Shown in pieces: positions 20,313 to 32,401 of a stretch of DNA of 64,000 nucleotides. The translations under genes and the position numbers were made by a program. Position 1 is the first letter of the stretch. Each line of letters begins with the position of its first letter. The notes under the pieces were generated by a model. The model searched no databases. It had not been told where the DNA came from and saw only the letters and a list, made by a program, of their open reading frames with translations. This stretch comes from Fistularia commersonii (taxonomy: Eukaryota > Chordata > Actinopteri > Syngnathiformes > Fistulariidae), in contig JBBMNZ010000026.1 in the NCBI GenBank assembly GCA_037954325.1, forward strand, positions 7,381,501 to 7,445,500. The letters are read 5' to 3'.

Positions 20313-23300
20313 TTATCCCCAGAAGTAGGCGGTTTCCAAACTAGACTTGATGTTGCTTTGATTTTCTCTCCTGGACTTGGTCACTAAGTTGGCCTCGCCC
20401 TTCTGCAGACGTCTCCTTTGCGCTGACTTCTGCTGCTTGGTGAGCTGCCGCCGCACCTTCTGGCGGACGACATCCTGTGGGGAAAACACAAACGACAAAG
20501 ACGGTGGGTTAGAGTTATTGATCTGCCCCCCCCCCCCTATTCAAAGCAGACTGAGCTGCCTTCTTAGTGAATCCCCAATGCTGAAGCTCTTTAGCAATAC
20601 CTGAAGGACGTTTCGGCGTTTGTCTGACTTTTTTAACTCACCGGAGGGATACTTGAGTAGCTCCCGATGGTGCCTGTTGAAGTCTCGCTGTCTGTCCTTC
20701 TCCTCCTGTGTTCTGCCATGTCCGGCAGGCAGTCTCTGCAAAAAAAAAAAAACCCCCCCAAAAAAAACCACCCACATAAATACAAGGTTACAGAAAAATA
20801 TTTTGCATGAACAAAAGTCTAGCAGATGTCATCAAGTGGACTGCCAATTCAATAAGTATCCAATTGACAGGTATTCCTATCACCAGTCAAAACATTGTTG
20901 CCTCAGAGACATGATTAAAAGGTAAGAAACAAGATTGAATTGCATTTATAAACACTTTTTGTCCCCTTTACCTGAATGGTTTGAACACCTTATTGGCGGC
21001 AGACAGATCCTCTAGTTCCGGGCAATCATCCTCTGCTTCTTCCAAGTTCTCCTCGATGGCGTTCTCCGTCTCACCACTTGTAGTTTTTGACGGATCAGTC
21101 TCCTTCTCCTCATCCGCATTTCCGTCGTCCTCTTCATTGTCTCGTAGGTCCGCGTTTGCGCTGCTGACTTTTAGACCCTCTAGTTCCAACACTGCACGTT
21201 TATATTCATCCACATCCACACGGTCCTCCACGCTTTCTACTTCCTCATCGGTTTCCTCTCCCTCCTCTTCCTCCTCCTCCTCCTCCTCATCTGTCTCGGG
21301 TCCAAGTGGGTGAAGCACTTCACTGTCTTCCTCCAGATCCTTGGTGAAGCCACTGGCGGAGATCTCGACATCGAGAGAATGTGTCCGCCTGTGGGAAAAC
21401 ACATTATATTCATTATAAATCTATTCATGAGACGATTTCACGAAGAATGGGCTTCTCAGGTGTTTGGCGGATGCCACCCCCCCAGCAATGATTATATGAT
21501 CTAAAAATGGATGGAACAAAATAACTAACAAAATCATTACCTTATGTCTTTGAAGGTGGGAAAGAGCTCACTCTCATAATTGTATCGTTTTGCAAAGAAA
21601 TCTCTGATGCATCTGACATCTCGATCAAAGTACCTGCATACCAGGAGAAGAACATGAACAGTGGATACACACTTTGTCGCTTATGCATTGAAAAAGGCAT
21701 TCTAAACATTCACTTCTGCAAACGCACTAACCATTCGGCATTAGGATGTGAGGTGGAAACCATTTGTGGAAAGTCAATCATTGTTATGTGGTCCTTGTCG
21801 TCTAACATGAGGTTGAATTCGTTAAAGTCTCCGTGAATCAAGCCGTGATTTGCCAGTTTGACGATGAGCTCCATGAACTCGCTGTACAGGCCTGGTGCAT
21901 CTTGCAGATCGTGCACCTGACACCTGAAAAGTTTAAATAATCATCTTAACCTTTTTGAAGAACGGCATTCAACACGTGACAATAAAATAATAGCTGAAGT
22001 AATACTGCGGAGCAATTGCTTTTTTACGCACAAAGGATATCCATTGATGAGCTCCATGACGACAGCATGTCTGTTATAGTCCACAGGTTTCGGTACAGGA
22101 AAACCTTGATCGTAAAGTGCCTGGGAATGGTGACAAAATTCTTAATTTCTTACTGAAAATTTCACCTTCTCAACCTACATGTACACAGGGTCATTTGGCT
22201 GATGACCAAAGAAAGTAAATAAAACAGTATCCAAAAAAGAAGTGTACAAATAGCTGGCACCATTTGTAATGGGGAAGAAAAATGACATTACACTATGAGC
22301 TCGAGTTTTTGAAAGCATCTTTAAAGCTGTGCAAAACTTTTAGTTAAAAAGTTAGTTAATATTTATAAATATATATCAGATTTTAAGTACAAGCAGGAGA
22401 AAAAAAAGACGAATTACCTTCATGTAAGCAAACTCTTTCATTGCAGAAAGGCGAGACAGGTAAAGCCAGGACATGTTCTTCCTGTGTTTGTGGTAATCTC
22501 TTTTATTCTTTAGGTTCCTGAAGGAGGTGCGACCCAGTCTGTGAAGCTTTAGAGCATACTGGTCTCCATTTGGACTAGCCACAATGTATATATCTGAAGA
22601 GGTGAAAATAAAGAAAGAAAGAATTAGAAACAGTTGCCCCTGATTGCAAACAACTGAATTATTAAATTGTCAGTTTCGGATCAGTAAATCCATTTTGAAT
22701 TCATTTATACCACAACCAAAGCCATAACTGTGATCGCTTAAGCAAATATGCTCAACTATAAACACATTGTCCTTTTCTTTCTTACCAGATTCCTTTCCTA
22801 CTCCCATCTGGTTTCCAACTGAAAGTATCACTTCTCTGGAGGATAAGGTCTTCAGAGCAAGGTAGTCATATCCTGCATAGTTCAATCTGTAGCCCTGCAC
22901 CGCTGAAATCAACACAAGCACACATTTTTAAATAATACTAGCAATACATTCACCCAACAACTAGGGTGGGAAGAGCAATACAATCCGGCTTACACTTTGT
23001 GCGCTCATAAACCACAAGTTTGTGTTTGACCAGCTCCCTGAGAATCTTGTTGCAGCCTCCGTGTTTCAGGCTGGCGATGGAGGACAGAAGACTCACAGGC
23101 ACTATCTCATGGTTCTTCATTCCCATCTCAACCTGTGTGTGGGAGAGATTCACATATGTATGATCACGATCACGATTCAACAAAGCCACAATGATTTCCA
23201 AGTGCAGGTTAAATGATACACATTTAACTTTGTTGCAGTACACCATCATCCTTATGCCACTGGGGTTTAATGACTTACTTAAATCAAAACATCAGACAGA

Positions 23301-23594
23301 TCTGGTAACCCTACCGGTTGTAGCTACTTTCAATGAAGGAAAGAATCTGAGTATATTAAGTGACAAAGTAAATGACCAGTTGACTGAAGATTTATGCCGC
23401 ATATGACATCCAATATGAGACAACGACCCAGTATTTTCACCATTTACTCCAAACACGAATAAAATGTTCGCTGGTGTTTTATCACTAAAACACTAGCTCA
23501 GGCTAACCTGTGCTAGCTAGGTACTTACGGCGGTGAGAACGCGAAAGTCATCTCTAGAAAGATATCTCAACACAACTACATTCAGCTTCCCCAT
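20313..23594 (-). CDS. riok2: riok2, RIO kinase 2
   Basis: Atypical serine kinase/ATPase that binds pre-40S particles and acts in late cytoplasmic 18S rRNA maturation. Ten coding exons on minus: 23594-23529, 23132-22994, 22902-22786, 22593-22418, 22120-22032, 21923-21732, 21633-21541, 21388-20972, 20735-20642 and 20474-20313. They sum to 1,545 bp (514 aa plus stop; human 552). The start MGKLNVVVLRYLSRDDFRVL matches the family N-terminus. Order: winged-helix Rio2 N domain (about 8-90), P-loop GVGKESD, kinase lysine K123 in YALKLHR, catalytic loop HGDFNEFN (D228), metal-binding IDFPQ (D246), an acidic linker (exon 8) and a C-terminal block RQLTKQQKSAQRRRLQKGEAN ending AYFWG. K123, D228 and D246 fall at the same numbers as in the human enzyme, so the kinase core is intact. 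The acidic linker includes an E9 run from a GAG repeat. Confidence 0.97.
20972..21388 (-). other. riok2: riok2 exon 8: acidic linker with polyglutamate run
   Basis: This 417-bp exon encodes VSASG-type conserved residues (here VEISASGF), then TDEEEEEEEEEGEETDEE from a (GAG)n tract at about 21255-21295 and several more acidic clusters, ending FKPFR. Human RIOK2 has a longer acidic linker without a run of this kind. Length variation of this repeat between individuals is likely. Confidence 0.85.
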
Positions 23595-23760
23595 GTTTCA
23601 GCTGGTGTACGTAGGATTTCCCGTTTTCTGTTATTATTGTTATTATTTTCCGAGACCGGCCACCGATTTTTATAAACACATGGCAAAGGCGGAAGCTTGG
23701 GAAGCGGAAATGACGTCACTTCTTATTTACGGTTGACGACAAAATAAACATTGCCTAAAG
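23595..23760 (-). promoter_or_regulatory. riok2 proximal promoter with ETS and CRE sites
   Basis: Two GCGGAA ETS cores (23688-23694 and 23704-23709) and a perfect palindromic CRE, TGACGTCA (23711-23718), lie 95-124 bp upstream of the riok2 start codon. The ETS core and CRE are one base apart. This composite is common in TATA-less promoters of housekeeping genes, in keeping with a ribosome-assembly factor. Assignment is by motif only. Confidence 0.55.
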
Positions 23761-24049
23761 AGATATTTTCTTTTGTTAAATATGGAGGAGGCATGAAATA
23801 AAAAAAAGATAGATACATAAACGAATCCCAAAAACAATTGGAAAAATCACATTTTTTTTTCACAAAATGCGAGGTGGCTTCACATCGTTATATTTTTAAG
23901 ATACAGCGACCTCAACCTGTGAGAATTTAATATGACGGAACTTTGTTTTCTATTGAATTCTGGAAACATCAACATTATAGTGTGCAACGTAAAGAGAAAA
24001 AAAAGTGTAACGGTTTCGTTCGAGTGGTTATACTTGAGAGTCTTCCTCA

Positions 24050-24065
24050 AAAATTATTATTATTA

Positions 24066-24100
<35 letters not shown>

Positions 24101-24200
24101 GTTGTTGTTGTTGTTGTTATCATTATTATTATGATTACTATTATTATTAGTATTAATGATAACAACAACAACAACAACAATAATAGTAATAATAATAATG

Positions 24201-24239
<39 letters not shown>

Positions 24240-24240
24240 T
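24050..24240. repeat. Imperfect palindrome of trinucleotide repeats
   Basis: (ATT)n then (GTT)6, a short spacer near 24120-24160, then (AAC)6 and (AAT)n. The second half is close to the reverse complement of the first, so about 190 bp could fold into one long hairpin. Flanks 23760-24049 and 24241-24870 hold nothing I can identify. Confidence 0.9.
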
Positions 24241-24871
24241 AGCAACCCACAAAATATGGCGGTCTAGCTCGTAAGAGGGAACATTACTGACACCAAGGGG
24301 CAATGATGAAAAATACACCTGCTTCACGGCAGACGTAACTTCACAGCTGAAGTGGGTGGATCACTGAAAAACAAAGCTCAAGCCTTAATAAAAGTTTTCG
24401 TGTTAAGAAATACTCGAGCCAATATAACAATTAACTCAAGTGAAATTAAAGTTCCAGTGTAAGAATATATCTCTATGTCCTGTCATGAATAAACACAGCA
24501 CAATGATGTTACTTTTTTTAAATTTATTTTTTATTTACAAAGATGTATCAAGATTATATGTGGATAATCTGTTCTGTTGAGTACTGTACAGGAAACGAAT
24601 CCTGTTGGGATGATTGAGCTGACCTTTTCATTGGATGGTGGGTCAGCAGTACTTGTACTGTGCATTAAAATGATTGTGTTTGATAGATTGCAGACAGAAA
24701 AGTCAAATTCATGAAATATGTAAGTGATAACTTTGGGATGGTAATGTGTGTGAGTGTTAAGTAACAAAAAGTGAGAGAGGTCAGGTGTTAAATGGAGATT
24801 TACTGTTGGATTTCTGTTGCCATAGCAGCTGGATTCTGTGAATTCCATGGCAGGTCGGTTCAAAACACAGT

Positions 24872-24910
24872 GTGTGTGTCTGTGTGTGTGATAGACACTG
24901 CTCTCTTCTG

Positions 24911-24966
<56 letters not shown>
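24872..24966. repeat. (GT)n and (CA)27 microsatellites
   Basis: A short interrupted GT tract (24872-24890) is followed by a pure CA tract (24913-24966). Opposite polarity makes them partly self-complementary. A (TG)18 tract follows at 25063-25099. Confidence 0.95.
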
Positions 24967-24968
<2 letters not shown>

Positions 24969-25060
24969 CTCTGTTGACCCAGTGGAATTCTTCATTGGTT
25001 TATTTAAAATTCTGTGGTTTAACAAGTGTCTGCATCCAAGGAGAAGCAAGACCAACAGTG

Positions 25061-25101
<41 letters not shown>

Positions 25102-25685
25102 ACAGTCGTTTACACAGTAAAGATATGAAGCTCAAGATATATTTTATCATAATTCTGGTGATATTTTCATAAATGAGAAATCGTGATTAAGTCTTTAGAA
25201 CCTGAGGTTGAACAGATAGTATTCTTATAAATGCCTGTCCTTTGTCTTTGCAAAAACATTCGACACATTTTCCAGGAAAGTGAAAAATGTACAGAGTGTA
25301 AGAACAAAATCTTTTGTGAGTCTCTAAATGTTCAACAGTTCTTCCAATGCTTGTTTCTGGAAATTCTGCACAACCTCCGTGCTGTGTCAGCATCATGGTT
25401 ACTTTCAGAGTTTATTGCAACTCTGAGATACTCTCTTCTGGGTGTCACATATATATTTTATGCAGTCAGCAACCTGCAAAAGCCCTATATGTCTGTCTTA
25501 ACACTATATAATTCACACAGATAATATTAATAATAATGATATTATTAATTAATAATAATAGATATGACATCTAATAAAATGTCATGTTACTGAGGAAACG
25601 CAGTTTTCCCTAGCCCTGATGTTTTCAGGCTATGACATGACACATGAAATAAATATCAAATATATTAAAATAAAAACAAAACAAA

Positions 25686-25737
25686 ACATATATATATATA
25701 TATATTGACACACAGAAAAAACACCACATTGGGCTCA

Positions 25738-25793
<56 letters not shown>

Positions 25794-25808
25794 TTATTTA
25801 TTTATTTT
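25686..25808. repeat. (TA)n tracts followed by (TTTA)n
   Basis: A short TA run (25688-25705), then a 49-bp pure TA tract (25741-25789) that grades into TTTA repeats to about 25808. The region 25100-25686 is AT-rich with nothing recognised, and 25809-26820 shows no gene, repeat or motif I can support. Confidence 0.95.
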
Positions 25809-26828
25809 ATTTTTTTTTTGAATGAAATAAAACCAAAATGACAACACAGAAGTCTAAAACGTAAATGATGCAGTTCCACCATCCAACAGTAGATGACAAT
25901 ATAGCACAGCTGCAGTCTTTTTGGTTCCTATTTACCTCCAATGCCTTTGGCACAAGTCAAATACAGTGATGAATTCCTTCTTTAGGATGGGCCTTTGCCA
26001 CATTCTTTTTTCAAATGAAATATGTTGAGGAATCTTTTTGTTATTTTACATCTGAACAGTGTTAACAAAGCCCCTGGATTTACATTTTCACTGTAACGCT
26101 GTGATGAAGCTCTTCAACTGATGTTCTCACATTAGACAGCTCAGTATGCGGAAACACCCTTCACTTTAGATGTCAGTATTGTAAATATTGTAAATGAGGG
26201 TAACCACAATTCACTTCCACTATCAAACAATACTCTGTATTTTTTTTTAATTGTTAATTTGTCAATTTTGTTCTGTCCCAAGGTTTGTAAGTTGCTGTAA
26301 AATGTAATGTTGCTCTGAAGTGTAGGTTTTTTTGCATGGTTTACCCATGTTTTTATCTTCTATAACTCATTATTTTACTTCCTTCCCTCTCTCTCAGTAC
26401 TGAAGGAAAATGAGTGCACATGGGAAACCTCTAACTTGATTGGGCGCTGGTAATAATAGGCCGATACTGATTTTTATTAGATTATCATATCATCTTGTAA
26501 CTCAATCTATCATAGGAATTCCTCTTTTTCTGGGGCTACAGTGGCATGACCACTTTTCGATGAGGTTTTAATGGTTTGGAAATCGAGGTACGAGGCTGCA
26601 GAGATATGATTAACTAGCTTGATGTAACAAACGTTGAGACTCATGGCATCATTTCTTGTTAAACAGCCTGTGACAGGCAGGCGCAGTCATCCGTAACGTT
26701 GAGTCTGGATGCGCAGCAACAGACTAGAGGGACCAGGGATGTGCTGTTTGAGCCAGACTGAGAGAATAGGCAGTGTGGACCCATCTGCGTGTGGAATTGT
26801 CTGGAACAGGGGTGAAACAGACGTTTCT

Positions 26829-26862
26829 AGACACACACACACACACACACATACACACACCC
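26829..26862. repeat. (CA)n microsatellite
   Basis: An interrupted CA tract. The surrounding 26863-28050 interval has no supported gene; a C13 run lies at 27508-27520 and a possible unexplained open block at 27795-27938. Confidence 0.9.
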
Positions 26863-28051
26863 CAAAAGCAGTGAGATGGTGTCCTCTTTCCAGATGTGTG
26901 AAATAAAGCAGCTCACTACATTCGGCTGTTGCCTCCTTTCCCCACTTTTCTGGTTGCAACTCGTCCCTCTGCCGTCCACCTGATCTGCAAGCACAGATAA
27001 GGCAAGGTGTTTCAAATGACCACAAAACCTTTGCTTTGTGCGGCGGGCTGAATATTCCCGTTAGCTTCAGATAAAAGCGAGAGCCGGATAGGTCAAAGCG
27101 ATGAAAGGACCTTAGCAGATCTGACTGAAAGTGACGTGATCTTCATGTTTGACGCACACACAGTGTATCAAAGTCCTCAACCTCTCCTTTCCCGCAATTA
27201 TTTCATTTTTATCAAGAGAAAACGCGCATGTGATGTTTGGTAAAACGTTGAAGAGCTCCCAAGTGGTAGCCCATTCATCATCGGTAAATCTGTAAGTAGC
27301 TGCGCATGTGTATTTTTTAAAGGTATAATTGTCAAAAGCATTTAAGTGCTGATCAAAAATCAAACCATTGAAGAGAAAACTGTGGACATCTCTCAAAATG
27401 TGCCCCGCAATATTTATAGCAGCCTGTTAGTGTCAGTTCTATCCGTTGCTATTTGAATGTCCCCTTTTTGCCGTGTTTCTGCAGAGTAAACAAGGGGATC
27501 TTTGGATCCCCCCCCCCCCCGACGATGTGTACTCCATAAACAAACGTGAAAAATGTCAAGGCCTACACCTAAGATCGTGCAGTGTCAGGACATCAGATTG
27601 CTTTCTTGTTGTTTTCCTGTGTCGGGCTTACAGGAGAAAATATCTTATCAAGGCAGGAACTGGAGAGGCTTATAGGTAAAGCCTCCAACAACAGGACGGG
27701 GCTTTGTTCCAATCGGGTATCATTGCTGTGCCATTAACCAGCTGTTGTGTGTTTGGAAACATCAGATTTGATTAGATCAGGGTGAAGGAGAGAAGATCTA
27801 CTTACTCTGGCTGTTCTGCTGGAAGTCCCCTTAACAATAATCTGCTCTCAAGTGCCAGTCCACCAGGGGCCTGAGGAGAAATACGAGGAGGAAGGGCATA
27901 ACCCGCTCTTAAGCCGGCGGATACCGCCTGAGAAACAGGTACGTATGCAAAAACACCGGGATCTAAACTCCATCTCCTCGATATGTTTCAGTCTATAGAT
28001 GAGTTGACAATGGATAAAACAGACTAATAACTGGATTCAATGGTAAATTTT

Positions 28052-28280
28052 CAACTATATCTCCTTGGATATAATTGTTGCATGCAATGGTTTAATGCAA
28101 TTAAAAAAAACAAAAATTACTTTTTCATGATATTCTAATATTTTGAGATAGGATTTTTGAGTTTTCTTAAGATGTAAGCCATAATCAGCAATACTAAAAT
28201 AATAAAAGGCTTGCAATATTTCAGTTGATTTGTAATGAATCCAGAATGTATGACATTTTTGTTTTTCTACTTGCAGGTTT
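28052..28280 (+). mobile_element. Diverged copy of a palindromic MITE
   Basis: The central part (cttaagatgtaagccataat, later caatatttcagttgatttgt) matches the intact copy at 47635-47899. This copy has lost or altered both termini and retains about 23 bp (around gagataggatttttgagt) that the other copy lacks. Confidence 0.7.
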
Positions 28281-28356
28281 TTGCTGTAAAATATGTACAC
28301 ATATGCAGTTTCCAAGGTCCAATCCCCTTAGTTTTTTTTGATTTTTTTAAGTATGA

Positions 28357-28379
28357 TGTGTGTGTGTGTGTGTGTGTGT
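28357..28379. repeat. (TG)n microsatellite
   Basis: About 11 TG units. The interval to 28817 holds nothing else I recognise. Confidence 0.9.
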
Positions 28380-28817
28380 AATGGAACATTAAACTGTCTC
28401 TTGCTGAAAATGTGCACCACAATCAGACAAGCATGTTGGGCAGTGCAGGAATAATAAGGTCCTGGGAGGGCAGGTTTGCATAGAGATAAAACAGAGTTGG
28501 CAGATCTGTATGTAAAATTCACTGTCACACTCAGTGTGAGGTGAGGTCTGCGCACATCATTTGTATGTGCATGAATGTCAAGCTGCGGCTTCTCGTCTTC
28601 CCGGCTAATGAAAGCTCCAGAAATGCTAATATGGTTTTCTGTTTCACTGATCACATAAAAAAGTTCGAGGCTTTATGAAGAGGTATATATTTTCTCTTCA
28701 GTTTTTTTTCGGCCTTGTGAATTGGCCTCAAGAGTCTCGATATGATTTAAAAGTTAGTTGTATGAGAACAAATAAACAGGACAATGTTGATCACAATAAT
28801 TTACGGCATTGCTTTTT

Positions 28818-29965
28818 AAAGGGATCCCCGGTTACCGAGATGTTATTGTTCTACTTGATCAGTATTTGGACCAGCTAGATAAAAACAAGAGTAATATCTC
28901 CCAACATATGTTTGAATAAAATTGTAAAAAAAAAAAAAAATCACTCGTAGGCCGCCATTGTTGTCTACATCGCGATGCCGTCTGGGTAGTGATTTCACAA
29001 GGTCGGCCCCCGGGCTCCGTCCCGTTTGGTCATTTTACTGTCCGGTGCAAAACCATACCATCTGCGCAATCCTTCCCATTGAACTTGAGAGAGACGTGAG
29101 CGAGGAGGATATCGCTGAGCATCCAAATGAAGAAGAAGAAATACTCAAAGAGGCAAGAGTCGCCAAAGGTAGCCGGTGTGTGTGCAGCGTTGCTATGCTA
29201 ACGGAAAGAGAGCGTCTGTTGTGGGTAGCTCCACTCTTTGTCATCAGCTGTCCACTGGAGACTTACAGACAGCTGTGCTGACTGACCGGGTGACTCGTCC
29301 AATCTTCTGTGATCGTGCCGGTGCACGATCCTTCGTTTCCAGATGCTACTTCTGCAGTAATGGGTTGCTGACATACTCCCAGGAGAACATCTAGCGTCTC
29401 CTGCCTGTGACATTTCTTGCAGCAGGCTTCACTCATTTCCCAAGTATCGTTTGTAAGCTTGTGACAGAAAACTGAAGGCACAGCGTTTTGCTTTTGTGCC
29501 CGTTTAAAACTAGCTGCGCTGATAAGCTCTTTCAGCAGCTTGGCGAGGTTGAATGCATCGTATCCATGCGGAGTGAGGCGGCGAGATCATGGCTGCGGAT
29601 CCCCAGGACGTTGTGTGCATCCACAAGACATTTCCCACTCCTTTCGTCTCTTCTTGTCCCTTTTGGAAAGCTGTGCAGACTAGCGTCGGTCCCTTTGTTT
29701 CCCCTGGACTGGAAATTGCACCAAAAAGCGGCACAACGTAGCATTATTCCCATATATACTGCACCAAAGTTAACACCAAATTTTATACGAGCAACCTGTA
29801 AACGTCATCAACCTAGCATGGATTGCGCTAGTAAAACAACAGCAGCACCCCTGGGTTCAAATATGTGCTATAAATTGGAATTGTAAAGGAAATAACAATT
29901 CTTCGTGCTTTTTTCAACAACAAATTCTCGTATGAGACGAACAGCAAAGCATATTTATGTGTAAA
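28818..29965 (-). mobile_element. THAP-domain short DNA transposon, copy A (reverse orientation)
   Basis: Starts AAAGGGATCCCCGGTTACC and runs in the opposite direction to the other copies. Broken THAP zinc-finger reading frames are visible on the minus strand (CAAFWCNFQSRGNKG and HSFPKG, about 29750-29660). The shared block with ttgttgtctacatcgcgatg lies near its start. The far end has eroded. Other copies are at 32402, 36693, 52190 and 58673. Confidence 0.75.
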
Positions 29966-29991
29966 TATTGACAGGCAAAATATTTGAAACA

Positions 29992-30180
29992 GGCAGCACA
30001 GTAGTACAGGGGTTAGTGTTACTTCCTCACAACAAAAAGGAAATAAAGTGGAGATCCTAAATTCCCCAGAGTGTTTGGTTATACGTTTCTATACGTGGCG
30101 AGGTGTGTGCGGCTCTCGTCCAATGACAGCCGGGATTGGCTCCAGCCCCGCCCCCTCGAACCCAAGTAGCAACTGCTTCA
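29992..30180 (+). mobile_element. Degenerate tRNA-type SINE-like fragment
   Basis: Starts ggcagcacagtagtacaggg then gttagtgttacttcctcaca, like the widespread fish repeat that begins GGCGGCACGGTGG and continues with CCTCACA. It jumps to the 3' part ctcgtccaatgacagccggg, attggctccagccccgcccc. The middle is deleted. Recognised from memory of the family. Confidence 0.65.
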
Positions 30181-30214
30181 TATTTATTGTTTTCAAACAA
30201 CTCTGCAAAATACA

Positions 30215-30560
30215 AGAATAAGAATAAGAACAACTTTATTTATCCCGGAAGACATTGTTGTGCCAGAGTTACAAAAAAATATGACAATTATAAATAATAG
30301 TAGAAAATTGTATAAACAGTGAAAAAAAAAAAAAAAAATAGAAAGAGGGAGGATAAGAAATACGCATTGAGTATAAATTGTGTTAAGTAATAAGTGAAAG
30401 ATAAGGAGCGCACAAGAGTTTGAAAAAATATTGTACATGTAGCTCTTATGAAATATTGCACAGTTATGAACATATATAAAGAAAAATTATTACAATAATT
30501 TATTACAAATGGCAAAGTTGAGTTACATTTGAAATGCTGTCGATCAAATGTTGTCAGATA
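30215..30560 (-). mobile_element. Non-LTR retrotransposon tail, reverse orientation
   Basis: Begins aagaataagaacaactttat then ttatcccgg, the complement of the tail of the copy at 3640-3960. It is an AT-rich, non-coding remnant. Confidence 0.7.
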
Positions 30561-30671
30561 TGCCTTAAAAACAAATGCACACAATTATGAAAGCAAATGC
30601 TAATAAATTAACAGTCAGTGAACGCATCGAGAGACTGGCTCTGCATCAGTCACAGCACAGGTGGCAATGTG

Positions 30672-30841
30672 TACACACACACACACACACACACACAGCA
30701 CAATCATTCACAGTACCACACACACACAGCACACACACACAAATCTTGAGGCTAAACATGACAGTGTATCACAGGAACAGGAAAGCTGCTCTTTATCTCT
30801 GAGGTTGCCTTTGCTCAGGCCATCAGATAGCAGTTACATCT

Positions 30842-30878
<37 letters not shown>
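30672..30878. repeat. (CA)n then (GT)n microsatellites
   Basis: CA tract at 30672-30698 (plus CA-rich sequence to 30742) and (GT)17 at 30844-30878. The interval 30879-32400 has no supported gene or named repeat apart from short A/T runs. Confidence 0.9.
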
Positions 30879-30879
<1 letters not shown>

Positions 30880-32401
30880 TTCATAATGCATTTGTGTCTG
30901 TGTCTGAATCCGAGCACATCTGTGTGTCTGATTTAATAACATTAACTCTTGCAAGCGTGAAATGAGCCAGTGTCCCCCTATATTTCTGTAAGAACAGGAC
31001 TGAGAACGGCTGATGGATCTTGCTGGCTTCTAGTCAGATGACCTGATCTGAATCTGATGGAGACACATCTCAGAGTAACTGTAAAAACACCCTTATCCTG
31101 TAACCCCTTTTAAATAATGCTTCTCAAGTGGATATGGAGAGGCAACATAATTGCTAAAGGAGGCTTTTACAAAGCTAAATCTAATAATTTAGCTTTAAAA
31201 AAATTGACACAATTGCTTTGGGTATGATGTGTCCATCTGATTATCATGAAATAAAATAAAAAAAAAAAAAGATTATTTCATTCTATTTTATATCCCATAC
31301 CCGTCCCTCATTCAAAAAAGGGTATGAAATTCTGTGAGAAAGCAAACGGTGGATTCTAATGATCAAATAAACAAAATCTTGACAGCTTTCTTTGCAAGCT
31401 ATTAATGAGTTTACAGCCTAAAATCCTCAACAAGTTGATTAAGCCTCATGGTGACATCAGGAGGCACAATAGAGAGAGCGGGCAAAAACCACGCTATCGC
31501 TAAAAACACGAGAAAATAATCTCTTTTGCCCAGTGGCTTTAAATCTCACTTGTCGTGTTCAAATGGCTCTGATGGGCTGTAGCCGGGGAGAGAAGGGAAA
31601 TAACACACAAGCACCAGGACTAGGGACAAGCACTGGATAATTTGGTTAAAGATGTCAGGAACGTAAATCACCTCCAATCAGCTGTTCTCTCATTGGTCAA
31701 TCCTATCTCTGCCAGAAGGAGTTCATTGGTCACTCATGCACCCCGCCGTCTCAGCGGGGCCATTACCGTTTTGCTGTTGCTCGCCATGGAGTGTGATACC
31801 TCAGGCACCATTATGAATATATAAACAGAAAAAAAAAAAACACAACCTCATGTGACCGGAGGCAGAGATTAAGAACGAAATCTGCATCGTTTTCTTCCCT
31901 CTCCCAAAAACAGCCGTTGGTGCCAAGTTAGCTTTAGAGAAAGAAAGATCACCATCGCTCTCATGCCTATATGATAAATATCGTCACCCTCTTAAAATAA
32001 TCGCCTGAGTAATTTTTTTACAATTTTTTTTTTTTTTTTGCCTAAATCGTCTTCTCGTGATGCTGACCACCTCTTGCAAAATTGCCTGCATCCTCAGTTG
32101 AACAGATTGTGCCATTCTACCCCTTTTTTTGTGTTTCCGGAAAAATCTAAAAAAACGACTTAGGCCATTATTTTAAGAGGATGACGATATGCAGCTTCAT
32201 CATGCAGACTCTGGATTACGGTTTTTTTTTTTATCGTTGTCGGGGAAACAGGTGAATCAAGGACTTTCCCAGACACAATCTATCCTATAAAATGACAATG
32301 ACACAGCTGGAGATCCTCGGCTATTTTGGTTAAACCGGTGAAATAGAAACCTCTCCCATGTAGCTATAAATTTACAAATCGACAGAAACATCTCCAGGTT
32401 T

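Noticed and set aside
24028..24327. Long ORFs of poly-Leu, poly-Ile or poly-Asn
   Set aside because: They are translations of the ATT/GTT trinucleotide repeats on both strands, with no homology or gene context.
29488..29886. 132-aa plus-strand ORF
   Set aside because: It is antisense to the THAP element copy A, whose minus-strand frames carry the recognisable motif.
30661..30936. Possible small secreted protein
   Set aside because: The frame is made of CA and GT microsatellites.
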